This document shows, piece by piece, positions 18,271-27,009 of a stretch of DNA of 43,846 nucleotides. The position numbers were made by a program, and so were the translations under genes. Source of the DNA: Akkermansiaceae bacterium (GTDB lineage: Bacteria; Verrucomicrobiota; Verrucomicrobiia; Verrucomicrobiales; Akkermansiaceae); contig CAIVKO010000010.1 of NCBI GenBank assembly GCA_903906515.1, positions 1 to 43,846 of the forward strand, read 5' to 3'. Numbering within the stretch: position 1 is the first letter of the stretch; every line of letters begins with the position of its first letter. A model generated the notes under the pieces. That model was not told the origin of the DNA. It made no database searches and worked only from the letters and a program-made list of their open reading frames with translations.

Positions 18271-21200
18271 CTAACCGTTTTTTTCCAACCACGGCATGAG
18301 CGGTTGGAGACGGGAGAGGAATGTGTCACCATCGGCGAGCAGGCGGAGGCGAACGAACGCACCCGGCGTGCTTTTCAGGGCCTTGGCGACGAGCGTGCGT
18401 TGCGCGGGATCGAGCAAGCGCTGGGCGATATCCGCGAATTCCAGGGCAGCAATCACATGAAGATCGCGCTGAGACGAGTTTTCCAGGATGCCATCCAGCA
18501 GCACGAGGGCGTCGGCGAAGTTTCCAGAGTCGATCAGCGTGCCCGCGCGGAGAAGATTCAGATCGTCCAGATAACGGCCCATGGGGAAGCGTTTTTCATG
18601 CTCCCGGATGGCGTAGAGCACGGCATCCGGATCGGTTTCCGGATTTACGCGGAAGACTTCGAGGTGTTTGTAACCTCCGGGCATGGGAGCCTCTGGGAAA
18701 TGGACGGCGGTGATTTTCCTACTGGTGCGGTATTGACGTGCGATCAGGCGGGTCATGCGGAAGGAGGCTGCCTCCGCCTTCGGGCTGTCCGGATAAAGAT
18801 CGAGGAACGACCGCCAACCATCGACAGTATCGTTTTTCGGACCAAGGTCCGCACCGGTGTCGTCGGTTGAAGATTGGAGACGCTGCTTGTAATCTAACAG
18901 ACTTCTGAAAGACGGAGGCAGATGCTCTGTTTCACCCTTCACATAGCTGAGAAAATCGGTGGCTCGGATGTCTTTCAACGACGCGGCGGCGCTGAGGTCG
19001 TCGAGGCGGATGATCGCGGCAACGACATCGTTCTGCTCGTCGGGATCGGTTCCGGCTCGCAGGGCAGCGATTTCACGTTTTGCTGCATCAAGATTTTTGC
19101 GGATGGTGGAGAGCGGGGTTTTGGGATCCGGGTTATCCACTCGGGCAAGGATGGCCGCGATTTTTTCCAACGCAGGACCGTGATGGTTGTCTTGTGCGTC
19201 GGATTTTCCCATGAGTGCGCGCATCAGGGCGGAGGCGGAGTTGGCGGGATTGTAATCGCCGGGCATCCATGGGCCAGCGGCAGGCGAGAAGGTGAAATAA
19301 ACCGAGCGTTTCGCTTCCGGCGATGTGGGAAAACGATCAATCAACTGACGATAGAGGCTTTGCGAGAGGCGGGTATCGTCGGTTTCCAAGGCGCGTGATT
19401 TCTGATAGAGCGAAAATTCCGCGCGGCGAAACAAGCATTGGTTGGCGAGTTCCAGGGCCGGTGCGGCGATGGCGGAGTCCTGGCTCTTCGCTGCTTCAAG
19501 CGCGTGTTCGAGGGCGTGGGTAGCCTCGTCGTGGTGGTCGAGTTCGCGGTTGACGGCATCCCGCGTGAATCCGAGTTCCAGAGCATTCCGGCGGCGCAGT
19601 TGGTCCTGTTTTTCCTCCTCGCTCTCGGCATAGTAACTCAGCTCCACGGCAGGCAACGTGAGCAATCCCCGATTCTCCATCCACAACCGTGCGATGGCTA
19701 GGTGGAGGGCCGGCATTTCGGCTTCGTTCCCGGCAGCGCCGAGCTTTGCATATAACTCCGCGAGCGGTGCCGCGCGGGTCTCCCAGTCCTTGCGGGTCAT
19801 CAGTCGTTGTCCATCCTGGCGGGATACCAACCATTGCCGTGAATCGTCCTGCACATCGGTCTCGCCAGCCAAATGTTGCGCGGCAAGATCGAAGCGTTCA
19901 GCCGCAAGCGCGCGAGTGCGGATGGCATTACGCAGATAGCCAGCAGCCAGCGAGTTCGCAGGAACGGCGGCGAAAGCGCTCTGGAGTTGATCAAGCGGGG
20001 AAAACTGGACAAGGGTATCCAGCCACTGAATGAGTTGGGATGATGGGAACATTCTTTTCGAAGGGATGGAATCCTCGTTTTCCGTTTTGACCGGCTGCAG
20101 AAACACCACGGGAGCGATATCCGCGATCGCGCTGCCGGAGCGGCCACACTTGAAAAGTGAAACGGAACGCCGGTAAACCAGATCCGCTGCAAGCGGGCTG
20201 TCGGGCCAGGCTTTGGCAAGGGTGTCGAAGGCCGCCACCGCATCCGCATGGCGTTCCAGACGCTGGAGGATGATGGCCCGCGCATGCAGCGCCTCATCGG
20301 ATGGCGCGGCCACGGCGACCCGATCTAACAACGCAAGCGCCTGTTCGTGTTCACCCTCGCCGGTGGCAGCCCAGGCAAGCAGTGTGAGTGTCGTGGCGTC
20401 CTGCTTGGAACCGGCGGATAGCAACTCCTTGCCGAGTTCCCTGAGCGCGAGACGGACGAGAGGCGCGGGTTTGAAAATCCTGCGGTTGAGAAAATTGAGG
20501 GTTTGCTGGCCACCGATGCCGCGCTCGTCCCACCACAACGGGATGGAGACATCCGCCGCCGGATCAATGCAGTATTGGACGAAAAGTCGTGCAACGAGAG
20601 GATGGGTGGCCACTGCGGCGGCATCGAACTGGGTTTCAGCATCCAACCATGAATCGTTGGCATCAACTTCACAGGACTTCAGCAGTTCCCCGAAAATCGC
20701 ATCACACTCACGGAGCACGGAGCGGGTAGTCTCACGGGTCGGTTGGCGATCCACGCGTGCAAGCTGTTGTTTCACGGCGGCACCGAATTTTTTCCGGTCA
20801 TAAGCGATACCACCGAGCCAGCCTTCCGCGTCCGGGGTGAAGCGTCCTTTAGCATAGGTAGAGACATGGGTTTTGAGCAGTTCTTCCGCCGCCGCTTGCA
20901 GGTCACGGATTGTAACGACATCCGGATTTTCCTGACCATCACCAGCCTGCACGGCATGGGCCGCCCTGCCGAGCACGCGGGATTGTTCGATCTTGCAACG
21001 CGCCCGCATCAGGCTGGCAACCTCCGCGCGAGGATGAGCGGGAAACCCGGAAACCACCGCCGCAAAGTCAGTCTCAGCATCGGCATAACGGTCCTGTTCG
21101 AAAAGAAACGCCGCACGGCGGACCATCCAATACGGCTTCATGGATCGCGGAGCGGCAGCGGCAATCTGGTCGATCTCGGCAAGCTTCTCGGCAACACGCG

Positions 21201-21669
21201 TCTGATAGATTTCATGAAGTGATTTGAATTGGGCCTCCTCCATGTTCCATGGGCGCTGCTCGGGCGGAGTGGCGCGCATGGTGCTTCCATCACCGGCACG
21301 CCAGGTGAGGTAGGATTTAGCCGCATCAAAAACCGCGGGATCTGCCACGAGTTCGCGCAACTCATGAAGGAAATTCGCGCGACGGGCGGAATACGGGCCG
21401 CTGCGGTTCTGGTTGAGCATGAGGTCGATCTCCGCAAGGCGCTTCAGGGTATCCAACGGTGCCAGGGTTTGCAGAAGATCGTGACATGCACCATCCAGAG
21501 TCGGTTCATCCGGCAATGTGGGATCGAGCGGCGAGGTTTCCTTGAAAAGGTGATCCCAACGCTTAGTGGCGACACGCTCCGGATAGCTGCCGAGGGATGG
21601 CGGCGCCTCATCGAAAAACGGGCCGCAGGCGATCATCAATAAGAGCAGAACGGGAATTGCGCGACGCAT
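18271..21669 (-). CDS. Large TPR-rich lipoprotein
   Basis: This is a 1132-residue protein. The N-terminus is a lipoprotein signal (MRRAIPVLLLLMIAC, with Cys15 as the lipidated residue), so it is probably tethered to a membrane facing the periplasm. The body is almost entirely helical with degenerate TPR-like units, for example YADAETDFAAVVSGFPAHPRAEV, HEQALALLDRVAVAAPSDEALH and HADAVAAFDTLAKAWPDSPLA. It probably scaffolds protein-protein contacts. It lies 39 bases downstream of the DUF3142 lipoprotein, and both follow rph on the same strand, so a joint function with DUF3142 is likely. No enzymatic domain is seen. Confidence 0.82.
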   Translation of the reverse strand: MRRAIPVLLLLMIACGPFFDEAPPSLGSYPERVATKRWDHLFKETSPLDPTLPDEPTLDGACHDLLQTLAPLDTLKRLAEIDLMLNQNRSGPYSARRANFLHELRELVADPAVFDAAKSYLTWRAGDGSTMRATPPEQRPWNMEEAQFKSLHEIYQTRVAEKLAEIDQIAAAAPRSMKPYWMVRRAAFLFEQDRYADAETDFAAVVSGFPAHPRAEVASLMRARCKIEQSRVLGRAAHAVQAGDGQENPDVVTIRDLQAAAEELLKTHVSTYAKGRFTPDAEGWLGGIAYDRKKFGAAVKQQLARVDRQPTRETTRSVLRECDAIFGELLKSCEVDANDSWLDAETQFDAAAVATHPLVARLFVQYCIDPAADVSIPLWWDERGIGGQQTLNFLNRRIFKPAPLVRLALRELGKELLSAGSKQDATTLTLLAWAATGEGEHEQALALLDRVAVAAPSDEALHARAIILQRLERHADAVAAFDTLAKAWPDSPLAADLVYRRSVSLFKCGRSGSAIADIAPVVFLQPVKTENEDSIPSKRMFPSSQLIQWLDTLVQFSPLDQLQSAFAAVPANSLAAGYLRNAIRTRALAAERFDLAAQHLAGETDVQDDSRQWLVSRQDGQRLMTRKDWETRAAPLAELYAKLGAAGNEAEMPALHLAIARLWMENRGLLTLPAVELSYYAESEEEKQDQLRRRNALELGFTRDAVNRELDHHDEATHALEHALEAAKSQDSAIAAPALELANQCLFRRAEFSLYQKSRALETDDTRLSQSLYRQLIDRFPTSPEAKRSVYFTFSPAAGPWMPGDYNPANSASALMRALMGKSDAQDNHHGPALEKIAAILARVDNPDPKTPLSTIRKNLDAAKREIAALRAGTDPDEQNDVVAAIIRLDDLSAAASLKDIRATDFLSYVKGETEHLPPSFRSLLDYKQRLQSSTDDTGADLGPKNDTVDGWRSFLDLYPDSPKAEAASFRMTRLIARQYRTSRKITAVHFPEAPMPGGYKHLEVFRVNPETDPDAVLYAIREHEKRFPMGRYLDDLNLLRAGTLIDSGNFADALVLLDGILENSSQRDLHVIAALEFADIAQRLLDPAQRTLVAKALKSTPGAFVRLRLLADGDTFLSRLQPLMPWLEKNG

Positions 21670-21708
21670 GATTTCCCATACTACAAGCCATGCGATTATC
21701 TAGCGAAA

Positions 21709-23103
21709 TCATTTCGGGACGGAATGTTTTTTTTCCAAGGCCTCGCGCAACTTCCATTTGATGCCAGCGGCGTTGCGAATCACCGGCCCGGAGGTAATGG
21801 CAGCGCCGGAGGGCAACTTCGAAAACCGCAGGATGACGGTGGTCGCCAATTCGGCAGGCAAACCGCCAGGCGTCTCCGATTCCACAAAACCGCCCGGCTG
21901 ACACGACAGGAACGCGCCCGCATGATCCGTGCTCAATTCCAACTCCCAGCGACCGGCCTGCACATCAAACGGGCCAGGGTTTTTGAAGGTGACCGTCCCA
22001 TTTCCGGCAATGTCCAGAACCGGCGATGCCTGTGCATGACGCGCGGCACCTACCAGATGATCCGGGGTAAGAGCGGCCTGGATACCAGGACCCGGCAGGG
22101 CGAAGTAGAGGATGCCACTGGCACCCGATTTTCCCGCCTGCTCCGCGAGTTTGAGGATCGCTTGCGGATCGCATGTGCGGTGAACGAGTTTCCGCTCCGG
22201 AGTGATTTCCGTGCCATACAACATGACGGGTTTTTCCGCGTGAAAAATCGTGGTGCCATTGCCAAGCGCACGGGCATTCATGTTACAGTTGAAAAACACC
22301 GGATCGTGCTCCCACCCGCGCAGATGACCGATGAGCCTGCCGTCCGACTCGAACACCGAAAGCCGCTCGAAGTTCGGCAACCCCGCCAACCACGGACGCG
22401 GGCAGTCCGCCCATGACAGCATCCACTCCGCTACCTTGTCGTCCGCCATCGGATGAAACCGGTTCTCCATCACATCTTCCGCAGCATCCGCTTCCAGATC
22501 ATAGAACATCGGCACCAGTGATTTCACCGAAAGAGCAAGTTCTCGGAATCCGGCATGCTGCGGCCATGAGGCCAACGCCGTGATCGACACACGCGCCGGC
22601 GCGATCTCCGCTCCGAATGATTTGAGAAACCGCGCGTAAGAATCTAACAAACGAACAGGGCAATCGAAGTCGATCTGGATATCACCGGGCGGCGGCGACC
22701 TGTCGGACCACGCGTGGATTTCCCCAGCAAGCAGGCGTGCGGCATTTGGCGATCCGAGAAATGCGGACCCCGGTTTGATGCGAAAAACCGGAATGATTTC
22801 GAGATCCTTGCCATCCGCCATCGGTGGAGAAATCCGTGTGGTTTTCCAGCGTCCGTCTTCCCATCCGCATTCCGCCGCCTGCCAATAAAGCGAGCGGACC
22901 CCGGCCTTGCCGAGGGATGCCGAGTCCGCAGGTTTGAGTGGCGAACTCCGATGCCAAACCCAGAATGCCGGAGGCTCCATCGGTGTGGCGCGGGCGGGTG
23001 CTATCGTCTTTTTTCCACAAGTGGAAAGAACCAAAGCCGCAGCCAGCCATCCGCTTCGAAAGATTGTCCTGGTGATTTTCACAGGAATCGATGGTTCCCG
23101 CAT
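21709..23103 (-). CDS. DUF3142 domain lipoprotein
   Basis: This is a 464-residue protein. The ATG at 23103 shares its A with the rph stop (TGATG), and a GTG at 23106 is an alternative. The signal (SGWLAAALVLSTC followed by GKK) ends in a probable lipoprotein Cys. The body shows DUF3142 features: AFWVWHRSSPL at the mature start, GDIQIDFDCPVRLLDSYARFL, VSITALASWPQHAGF and LVPMFYDLEADA. The fold looks like a TIM-barrel glycosidase relative, with Asp/Glu pairs in the core, but no activity is established for the family. It is coupled to rph upstream and to the giant TPR lipoprotein downstream. Confidence 0.82.
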   Translation of the reverse strand: MREPSIPVKITRTIFRSGWLAAALVLSTCGKKTIAPARATPMEPPAFWVWHRSSPLKPADSASLGKAGVRSLYWQAAECGWEDGRWKTTRISPPMADGKDLEIIPVFRIKPGSAFLGSPNAARLLAGEIHAWSDRSPPPGDIQIDFDCPVRLLDSYARFLKSFGAEIAPARVSITALASWPQHAGFRELALSVKSLVPMFYDLEADAAEDVMENRFHPMADDKVAEWMLSWADCPRPWLAGLPNFERLSVFESDGRLIGHLRGWEHDPVFFNCNMNARALGNGTTIFHAEKPVMLYGTEITPERKLVHRTCDPQAILKLAEQAGKSGASGILYFALPGPGIQAALTPDHLVGAARHAQASPVLDIAGNGTVTFKNPGPFDVQAGRWELELSTDHAGAFLSCQPGGFVESETPGGLPAELATTVILRFSKLPSGAAITSGPVIRNAAGIKWKLREALEKKHSVPK

Positions 23104-23882
23104 CACCTGCCGAACGCCGCTGCAAGCGATGCCAGATCGGCGGGCGCAGCGCGGTCGGCTGTTAGAATAGCGGCCTTCTGTTTGGAAAATATTTCCGAGA
23201 TCCCCTTACGTGAAAGATCGAGCATCGCAGCCATTTCCTGTGCCGTGAAAACCGCCTCCTCACCGCTGCCCTGCACCTCCACAAACTCAAGCGTCTCGGT
23301 CATCACGACATTGAAATCCACCGACGCATCCTTGTCCTCGGGGTAGTTCAGATCGAGCACGGGCTCGCCCTGATAGACACCGGCGGACACCGCAGCGACG
23401 AGCTTCTTGATCGGAAAATCCCGCAGTTTCCCCTCGGCGAAAAGCTTGTTCAGCGCGATGGCCATCGCCACGCAACCGCCGGTGATCGAGGCCGTACGCG
23501 TGCCACCGTCGGCCTGCAGGACATCACAATCGATCCATATCGTGCGTTGGCCGACCTTTTTGAGATCCACCGCCGCACGCAACGCGCGACCGATCAATCG
23601 TTGGATTTCCGACGACCGCCCATCGAGCTTGCCGCGTGAGATATCGCGCGGTTTGCGTTCGAGCGTCGAGTATGGAAGCATCGAGTATTCGGCAGTCAGC
23701 CAGCCGCCTTCCACGCGTTGGGTGCGCATCCAGCGCGGCACGTCCTCCTCAATGGTGGCCGAGCAGATCACCCGCGTGTCGCCGAAGGAAACCAGCACCG
23801 AACCGGTCGCGTGCGGCGCGACATTCGGAGTGAAGGAAATGGGGCGGAGTTGATCGTTCTGGCGGCCATCGGGACGTGTCAT
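23103..23882 (-). CDS. rph: Ribonuclease PH
   Basis: This is a 259-residue protein, slightly longer than the usual 238-245. It is a phosphate-dependent 3' to 5' exoribonuclease that trims tRNA 3' ends; hexameric, cytosolic. The canonical start MTRPDGRQNDQLRPISF (ATG at 23882) is chosen over an extension to 23921. Further signatures are GSVLVSFGDTRVICSATIE, GWLTAEYSMLPYST, IGRALRAAVDL, the phosphate-binding DCDVLQADGGTRTASITGG and LDLNYPEDKDASVDFN. Its TGA overlaps the DUF3142 start. Confidence 0.96.
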   Translation of the reverse strand: MTRPDGRQNDQLRPISFTPNVAPHATGSVLVSFGDTRVICSATIEEDVPRWMRTQRVEGGWLTAEYSMLPYSTLERKPRDISRGKLDGRSSEIQRLIGRALRAAVDLKKVGQRTIWIDCDVLQADGGTRTASITGGCVAMAIALNKLFAEGKLRDFPIKKLVAAVSAGVYQGEPVLDLNYPEDKDASVDFNVVMTETLEFVEVQGSGEEAVFTAQEMAAMLDLSRKGISEIFSKQKAAILTADRAAPADLASLAAAFGR

Positions 23883-24066
23883 GCACGCAGTCAAACCTGC
23901 CGAGCCCCGCACCGCAAGCACGGAGAATCAGGGGAGGAGCATCAAAATTACCTTTAAATGACAGGCACAGAAAGACCGATTACAGCGAAAAAACCGCGAT
24001 TGAAGCGGGAAATTCATGAAAACCACGGGAATACGTGATTTTTTTGCACAGACAGCAGCAGGAATC

Positions 24067-24095
24067 TTGACATCGGCTGCCGGTTTCACAACTCT
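24067..24095 (+). promoter_or_regulatory. Possible promoter of the HU gene, leaderless spacing
   Basis: A perfect TTGACA at 24067-24072 starts exactly 35 bases before the ATG at 24102. The -10 position (24090-24095, AACTCT) is poor, 2/6. If used, transcription would begin at or near the start codon. Confidence 0.3.
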
Positions 24096-24101
24096 CCGCC
24101 C

Positions 24102-24431
24102 ATGGCTAAGAAACTTACCACTACCAAAGACAAATTCACCAAGACCCAGATCCTCGACTGCATCGCCGAATCCACCGGCCTCAGCCGCAAGCAAGTGGGT
24201 TCAGTTCTGGACGGCTTGTCCGATGTGATTGAAGCTCACGTCAAGAAGAACGCCGTTGGCGAATTCGTCCTTCCCGGTTTGCTGAAAGTCAGCACCGTGC
24301 GCAAACCCGCCGTCAAGGCACGCAAGGGCATCAATCCTTTCACCAAGGAAGAAGTGATGTTCAAAGCTAAACCCGCCTCGACCGTCGTCAAAGTGCGTCC
24401 GCTGAAGAAGCTCAAGGACATGGTGCTCTAA
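24102..24431 (+). CDS. HU-family nucleoid DNA-binding protein
   Basis: This is a 109-residue protein, a little longer than typical HU (90). It begins with a Lys-rich tail (MAKKLTTTKDKFTKTQI), then the dimerisation helices (CIAESTGLSRKQVGSVLDGLSDVI) and a beta-arm region with KPAVKARKGINPFTKEEV, where the Asn-Pro that intercalates into DNA is present. It bends and compacts DNA in the nucleoid. It stands as a single gene, preceded by TTGACA at 24067 and ended by a strong intrinsic terminator. Confidence 0.93.
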   Translation: MAKKLTTTKDKFTKTQILDCIAESTGLSRKQVGSVLDGLSDVIEAHVKKNAVGEFVLPGLLKVSTVRKPAVKARKGINPFTKEEVMFKAKPASTVVKVRPLKKLKDMVL

Positions 24432-24478
24432 CACAGCATAACGTCCGCGGGTTACACAAACCTCACGGAATCAACCAC

Positions 24479-24510
24479 GGCCTTTCCGCTCGCGCGGAAA
24501 GGCCTTTTTT
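24479..24510 (+). terminator. Intrinsic terminator of the HU gene
   Basis: An 11-bp perfect stem (GGCCTTTCCGC at 24479-24489 and GCGGAAAGGCC at 24494-24504) with a TCGC loop is followed directly by six T, in the 80 bases after the HU stop. Confidence 0.93.
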
Positions 24511-24627
24511 ATTCGTGCGCGGCATGATCCAGACCATGAAACTCAACAGTCATGAAATCCCTTTGAAAAACTGATACCCAGCATCGCATCACCAGATAAA
24601 AGGCAGGGTTATACCCCATAGAACTCC

Positions 24628-24858
24628 GTGATGCGGCGTGCCAGCTTACAACGCCACCACCAAACCTCTCAGCCAAACCGGGTGTATCGCGAGTCACCCA
24701 ACAGTTACGACCCAAGATACGGACGCGGCGAAACCATCACCCGTCTTCCCTCAGGCCATCGCGTGGTAAACCACCGTGGAAACACCTACTATCAGGTTGG
24801 TGACCGCTATTACCGTCGATATAACAACAACTACGTCATCGTCGGCAGTCCTTGGTGA
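24628..24858 (+). CDS. Small Tyr/Arg-rich protein, possibly truncated
   Basis: This is a 76-codon ORF with a C-terminal half like small secreted YxG-type proteins (GHRVVNHRGNTYYQVGDRYY, then YNNNYVIVGSPW), which usually sit after a signal peptide. Here the N-terminus is basic and lacks one, so it may be the surviving tail of a longer gene. The stretch 24432-24627 holds only the HU terminator and no other gene that I can see; a perfect hairpin follows at 24882. Confidence 0.4.
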   Translation: MMRRASLQRHHQTSQPNRVYRESPNSYDPRYGRGETITRLPSGHRVVNHRGNTYYQVGDRYYRRYNNNYVIVGSPW

Positions 24859-24881
24859 GTTAAACAACAAAAAATCGCATC

Positions 24882-24911
24882 GCAATCCCGTGTGAAAACA
24901 CACGGGATTGC
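24882..24911. terminator. 13-bp perfect hairpin after the small Tyr-rich ORF
   Basis: GCAATCCCGTGTG (24882-24894), loop AAAA, CACACGGGATTGC (24899-24911). The stem is perfect but no T-run follows on the plus strand; on the minus strand the flank is TGCGATTTTTTGTTG, so it could end transcription in that direction. The 150 bases between it and arsR show no gene. Confidence 0.5.
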
Positions 24912-25064
24912 CAGTGCTTCGCTGTCACTCCCGGTGTTGCCGTCCTTATCTTATGTCACAACCAAGTGATTGCCCGGCTATGAGCCCGCGGAATGATTGT
25001 CCGCCGCGCGAGCACCCGCAGAGTCGGTCTGAAAATATCACGATTTTCTCCTTGAATTATTCGT

Positions 25065-25078
25065 TATTTAGCTAAATA
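25065..25078. promoter_or_regulatory. Putative ArsR operator, 14-bp palindrome over the -10 region
   Basis: TATTTAGCTAAATA is a perfect palindrome nine bases before the arsR ATG. It overlaps a -10-like AATATT (25075-25080), with TTGAAT (25052-25057) 17 bases upstream. AT-rich palindromes over the promoter are the usual ArsR/SmtB autorepression sites. Confidence 0.6.
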
Positions 25079-25086
25079 TTTACATT

Positions 25087-25386
25087 ATGACTTTGCGGGA
25101 GCAGGCGATGGTATTCAAGGCACTGGGGCATCCCGTGCGGTTGGCTATGGTGCAGCGATTGGCACTGGGTGAGTGCTGCGTCTGCAAATTGCTTGAAATC
25201 AGCGAGGTGAGCCGCGTGAGCGGACCGACGGCATCGCAGCATTTGTTGGTATTGAAGACGTCCGGGGTGATTGGTGATGAGCGCCGGGGGCAGAAGATCT
25301 TCTATCGCCTGCTGCTCCCCTGTGTGGCGGAAATCTCATTCTGCGTGAAACAACAAAAGACCCGAGCCAAGGAGGTATCGGCATGA
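25087..25386 (+). CDS. arsR: ArsR-family metalloid-responsive repressor
   Basis: This is a 99-residue winged-helix protein. The N-terminal FKALGHPVRLAMVQRLALGE leads into Cys30, Cys31 and Cys33 (ECCVCKLLE), the position of the trivalent-arsenic site ELCVCDL in ArsR. The recognition helix region is GPTASQHLLVLKTSGVIGDERRGQKIFY. It should repress its own operon until trivalent arsenicals or antimonials bind. The start codon follows a palindromic operator. The stop overlaps the next ATG (ATGA), so the operon is coupled: arsR, small membrane ORF, arsE, arsF, arsG, arsP-like. Confidence 0.93.
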   Translation: MTLREQAMVFKALGHPVRLAMVQRLALGECCVCKLLEISEVSRVSGPTASQHLLVLKTSGVIGDERRGQKIFYRLLLPCVAEISFCVKQQKTRAKEVSA

Positions 25387-25541
25387 AGATCCCGACCTAC
25401 GATCTCAAGAGCGCTTGCTTGATCCAAGTAATTCTTTCGATCCAGACATTCATCGGCCTCACCGTTGGCCTGTCCAACTTCACCGATTGGGCCTTCGTTA
25501 CATTTTTTTCTAACCACAAACTACCCGCAACCCCACCATGA
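25383..25541 (+). CDS. 52-residue putative membrane protein coupled to arsR and arsE
   Basis: The ORF is bounded on both sides by ATGA overlaps: its ATG overlaps the arsR stop (25383-25386), and its TGA overlaps the arsE ATG (25538-25541). The predicted protein (MKIPTYDLKSACLIQVILS at the start) has one hydrophobic stretch (about residues 12-44), one Cys and a Pro-rich tail, TTPATPP-like. I do not recognise a family. The double coupling suggests translation; a real small membrane subunit or a translational spacer are both possible. Confidence 0.5.
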   Translation: MKIPTYDLKSACLIQVILSIQTFIGLTVGLSNFTDWAFVTFFSNHKLPATPP

Positions 25542-25771
25542 AAATCCAGATCCTCGGCAGCGGCTGTGCCAAATGCAACAACCTAGTAATCGCCACCAAA
25601 GCCGCCGCAGACCGGCTCGGGGTGGACTACGAAATCGAAAAAGTCACCGACTTCATGCGTTTCGCCGACTTCGGCGTGATGATCACGCCAGCGTTGGTGG
25701 TGGACGGCAAGCTCAAGGTTGCGGGCAAAGTCCCATCGGACGCCGACCTTGAAAAACTCCTCCAATCCTGA
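25538..25771 (+). CDS. arsE: Small thioredoxin-fold redox protein, ArsE-like
   Basis: This is a 77-residue protein of the redox-active disulfide / MTH895 group. The active site is GSGCAKC with Cys10 and Cys13, followed by KAAADRLGVDYEIEKV and the cis-Pro region VMITPALVVDG. In arsEFG operons described for aromatic arsenicals, ArsE with ArsF reduces the nitro group of nitroaromatic arsenicals, and ArsG exports the aminoaromatic product; that role is assigned here from context and family. It is coupled to the small membrane ORF upstream and arsF lies 25 bases downstream. Confidence 0.8.
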   Translation: MKIQILGSGCAKCNNLVIATKAAADRLGVDYEIEKVTDFMRFADFGVMITPALVVDGKLKVAGKVPSDADLEKLLQS

Positions 25772-25796
25772 TGACCTCCGACCCATCTTTGAATCC

Positions 25797-26282
25797 ATGA
25801 TTGCCAAACAAATCATCCGTGCCGTCTTACTGATTGTAGCCTTGGGAAGCCTTGCCATTTGGGGCAACCGGGAATACCAGAAATCCAATGCGATTGCGCA
25901 GGCCACCGCCACTCCGCCGCCCGCCGAGACTTTGACGGTTGTTGCAGGGAATCAAGTGGTGATGACCTATTTTATCTCAGGGACGCGCTGTGAATCATGC
26001 AAGAAAATAGAACAATTCAGCCGTGAAACGGCGGAGAAGAATTTTCCTGCCGAAATCACCGGCAAAAAACTCATTTTCCGCGTCATTGATACCGGCGAAG
26101 CGGTCAATCATCACTATATCGATGACTACAAGCTGACATCCAAAACCGTGGTGGTCAGCCACCGCGTGGACGGCAAGGAAACCGAATGGAAAGCCATGGA
26201 TAAAGTTTGGGATCTGCTGGATGATCCGGAGGCATTCCGCGCCTACCTCGCCGTTCCCATTCGCAAGCATCTCGGCGAATGA
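25797..26282 (+). CDS. arsF: Membrane-anchored CxxC protein, ArsF (nitrophenyl nitroreductase subunit) family
   Basis: This is a 161-residue protein. One N-terminal span (about residues 7-22) anchors it, so the domain probably faces the periplasm. A thioredoxin-like start follows: MTYFISGTRCESCKKIEQFS with Cys65 and Cys68, then KLIFRVIDTGEAVNHHYIDDY and KTVVVSHRVDGKETEWKAMD. These match the ArsF family that pairs with ArsE. The start at 25797 is preferred over 25719, which overlaps arsE. Its stop overlaps the arsG start (ATGA). Confidence 0.8.
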   Translation: MIAKQIIRAVLLIVALGSLAIWGNREYQKSNAIAQATATPPPAETLTVVAGNQVVMTYFISGTRCESCKKIEQFSRETAEKNFPAEITGKKLIFRVIDTGEAVNHHYIDDYKLTSKTVVVSHRVDGKETEWKAMDKVWDLLDDPEAFRAYLAVPIRKHLGE

Positions 26283-26971
26283 TCACCGAACTAACACTTT
26301 ACGGAGGCGCACTGTGGCTGGGGTTGCTCACCGCCGTCAGCCCCTGTCCTCTGGCGACCAATCTAGCAGCGACCGCCTATCTGGCCCGGCGGGTGGAATC
26401 GCGCAAGCGTGCCATCGCCGGCACACTCGCCTACACACTGGGGCGGACTGGCGCGTATGCGGTCATCGCCGTCCTGCTCGCGCTCGGGTTCGCCTCCGCG
26501 CCGGCGGTCTCGCAAGGCCTGCAGCGTTGGATGACACCTCTTCTGGGGCCGTTGCTGATTCTGAACGGGATGTTGTTGTTAGGATTGCTTTCACTGCCCA
26601 TCAGCCTGTCGGTTTCCAGCCAGGCCAGCGCGGAAAAATGGGCTTCGCGCGGGTTGCTGGGCGAGGTGATCCTCGGGTTCATGTTCGCCTTGTCGTTCTG
26701 CCCGGTATCCGCCGCCTTGTTCTTCGGCAGCCTGATTCCACTGACATTAGGAAGCGGCCGCATTCTACTTCCGGTGACGCTGTATGGCATCGGCACGGCG
26801 GCACCGGTGGCGGTGTTCGCTCTGGTGATGATCTTCAGCACCCGTGCGGCATCGGGCATGGTGGGCGGCATCACCCGCGCCCAGCCGTGGATTTTGAAAA
26901 TCACCGGTGCACTCATGCTTATCGCCGGGCTTTACCTCACCGCACGGGACACCCTCGCCATCCTGCCTTGA
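26279..26971 (+). CDS. arsG: ArsG-type aromatic arsenical efflux permease (DsbD/CcdA-like)
   Basis: This is a 230-residue membrane protein with about six spans. The first span carries LTAVSPCPLATNLAATAYL, a Cys between two Pro-like helix breaks as in CcdA/DsbD proteins, and the fourth has FALSFCPVSAALFFGSLIP, the matching second Cys. The pair is the usual redox-active or substrate-binding site of this superfamily. By family and context it is the efflux partner of ArsE/ArsF for trivalent aromatic (aminobenzyl-type) arsenicals. Its ATG overlaps the arsF stop. A role as electron carrier to ArsF instead of exporter is possible. Confidence 0.85.
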   Translation: MITELTLYGGALWLGLLTAVSPCPLATNLAATAYLARRVESRKRAIAGTLAYTLGRTGAYAVIAVLLALGFASAPAVSQGLQRWMTPLLGPLLILNGMLLLGLLSLPISLSVSSQASAEKWASRGLLGEVILGFMFALSFCPVSAALFFGSLIPLTLGSGRILLPVTLYGIGTAAPVAVFALVMIFSTRAASGMVGGITRAQPWILKITGALMLIAGLYLTARDTLAILP

Positions 26972-27009
26972 TCCGCCACTGCTTTCCATCGCGCTTGATC
27001 TAACATGAT

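Noticed and set aside
24016-24228. Short ORF starting MKTTGIRDFF that overlaps the HU start.
   Set aside because: It runs out of frame through HU with Pro/Ser-rich shadow composition.
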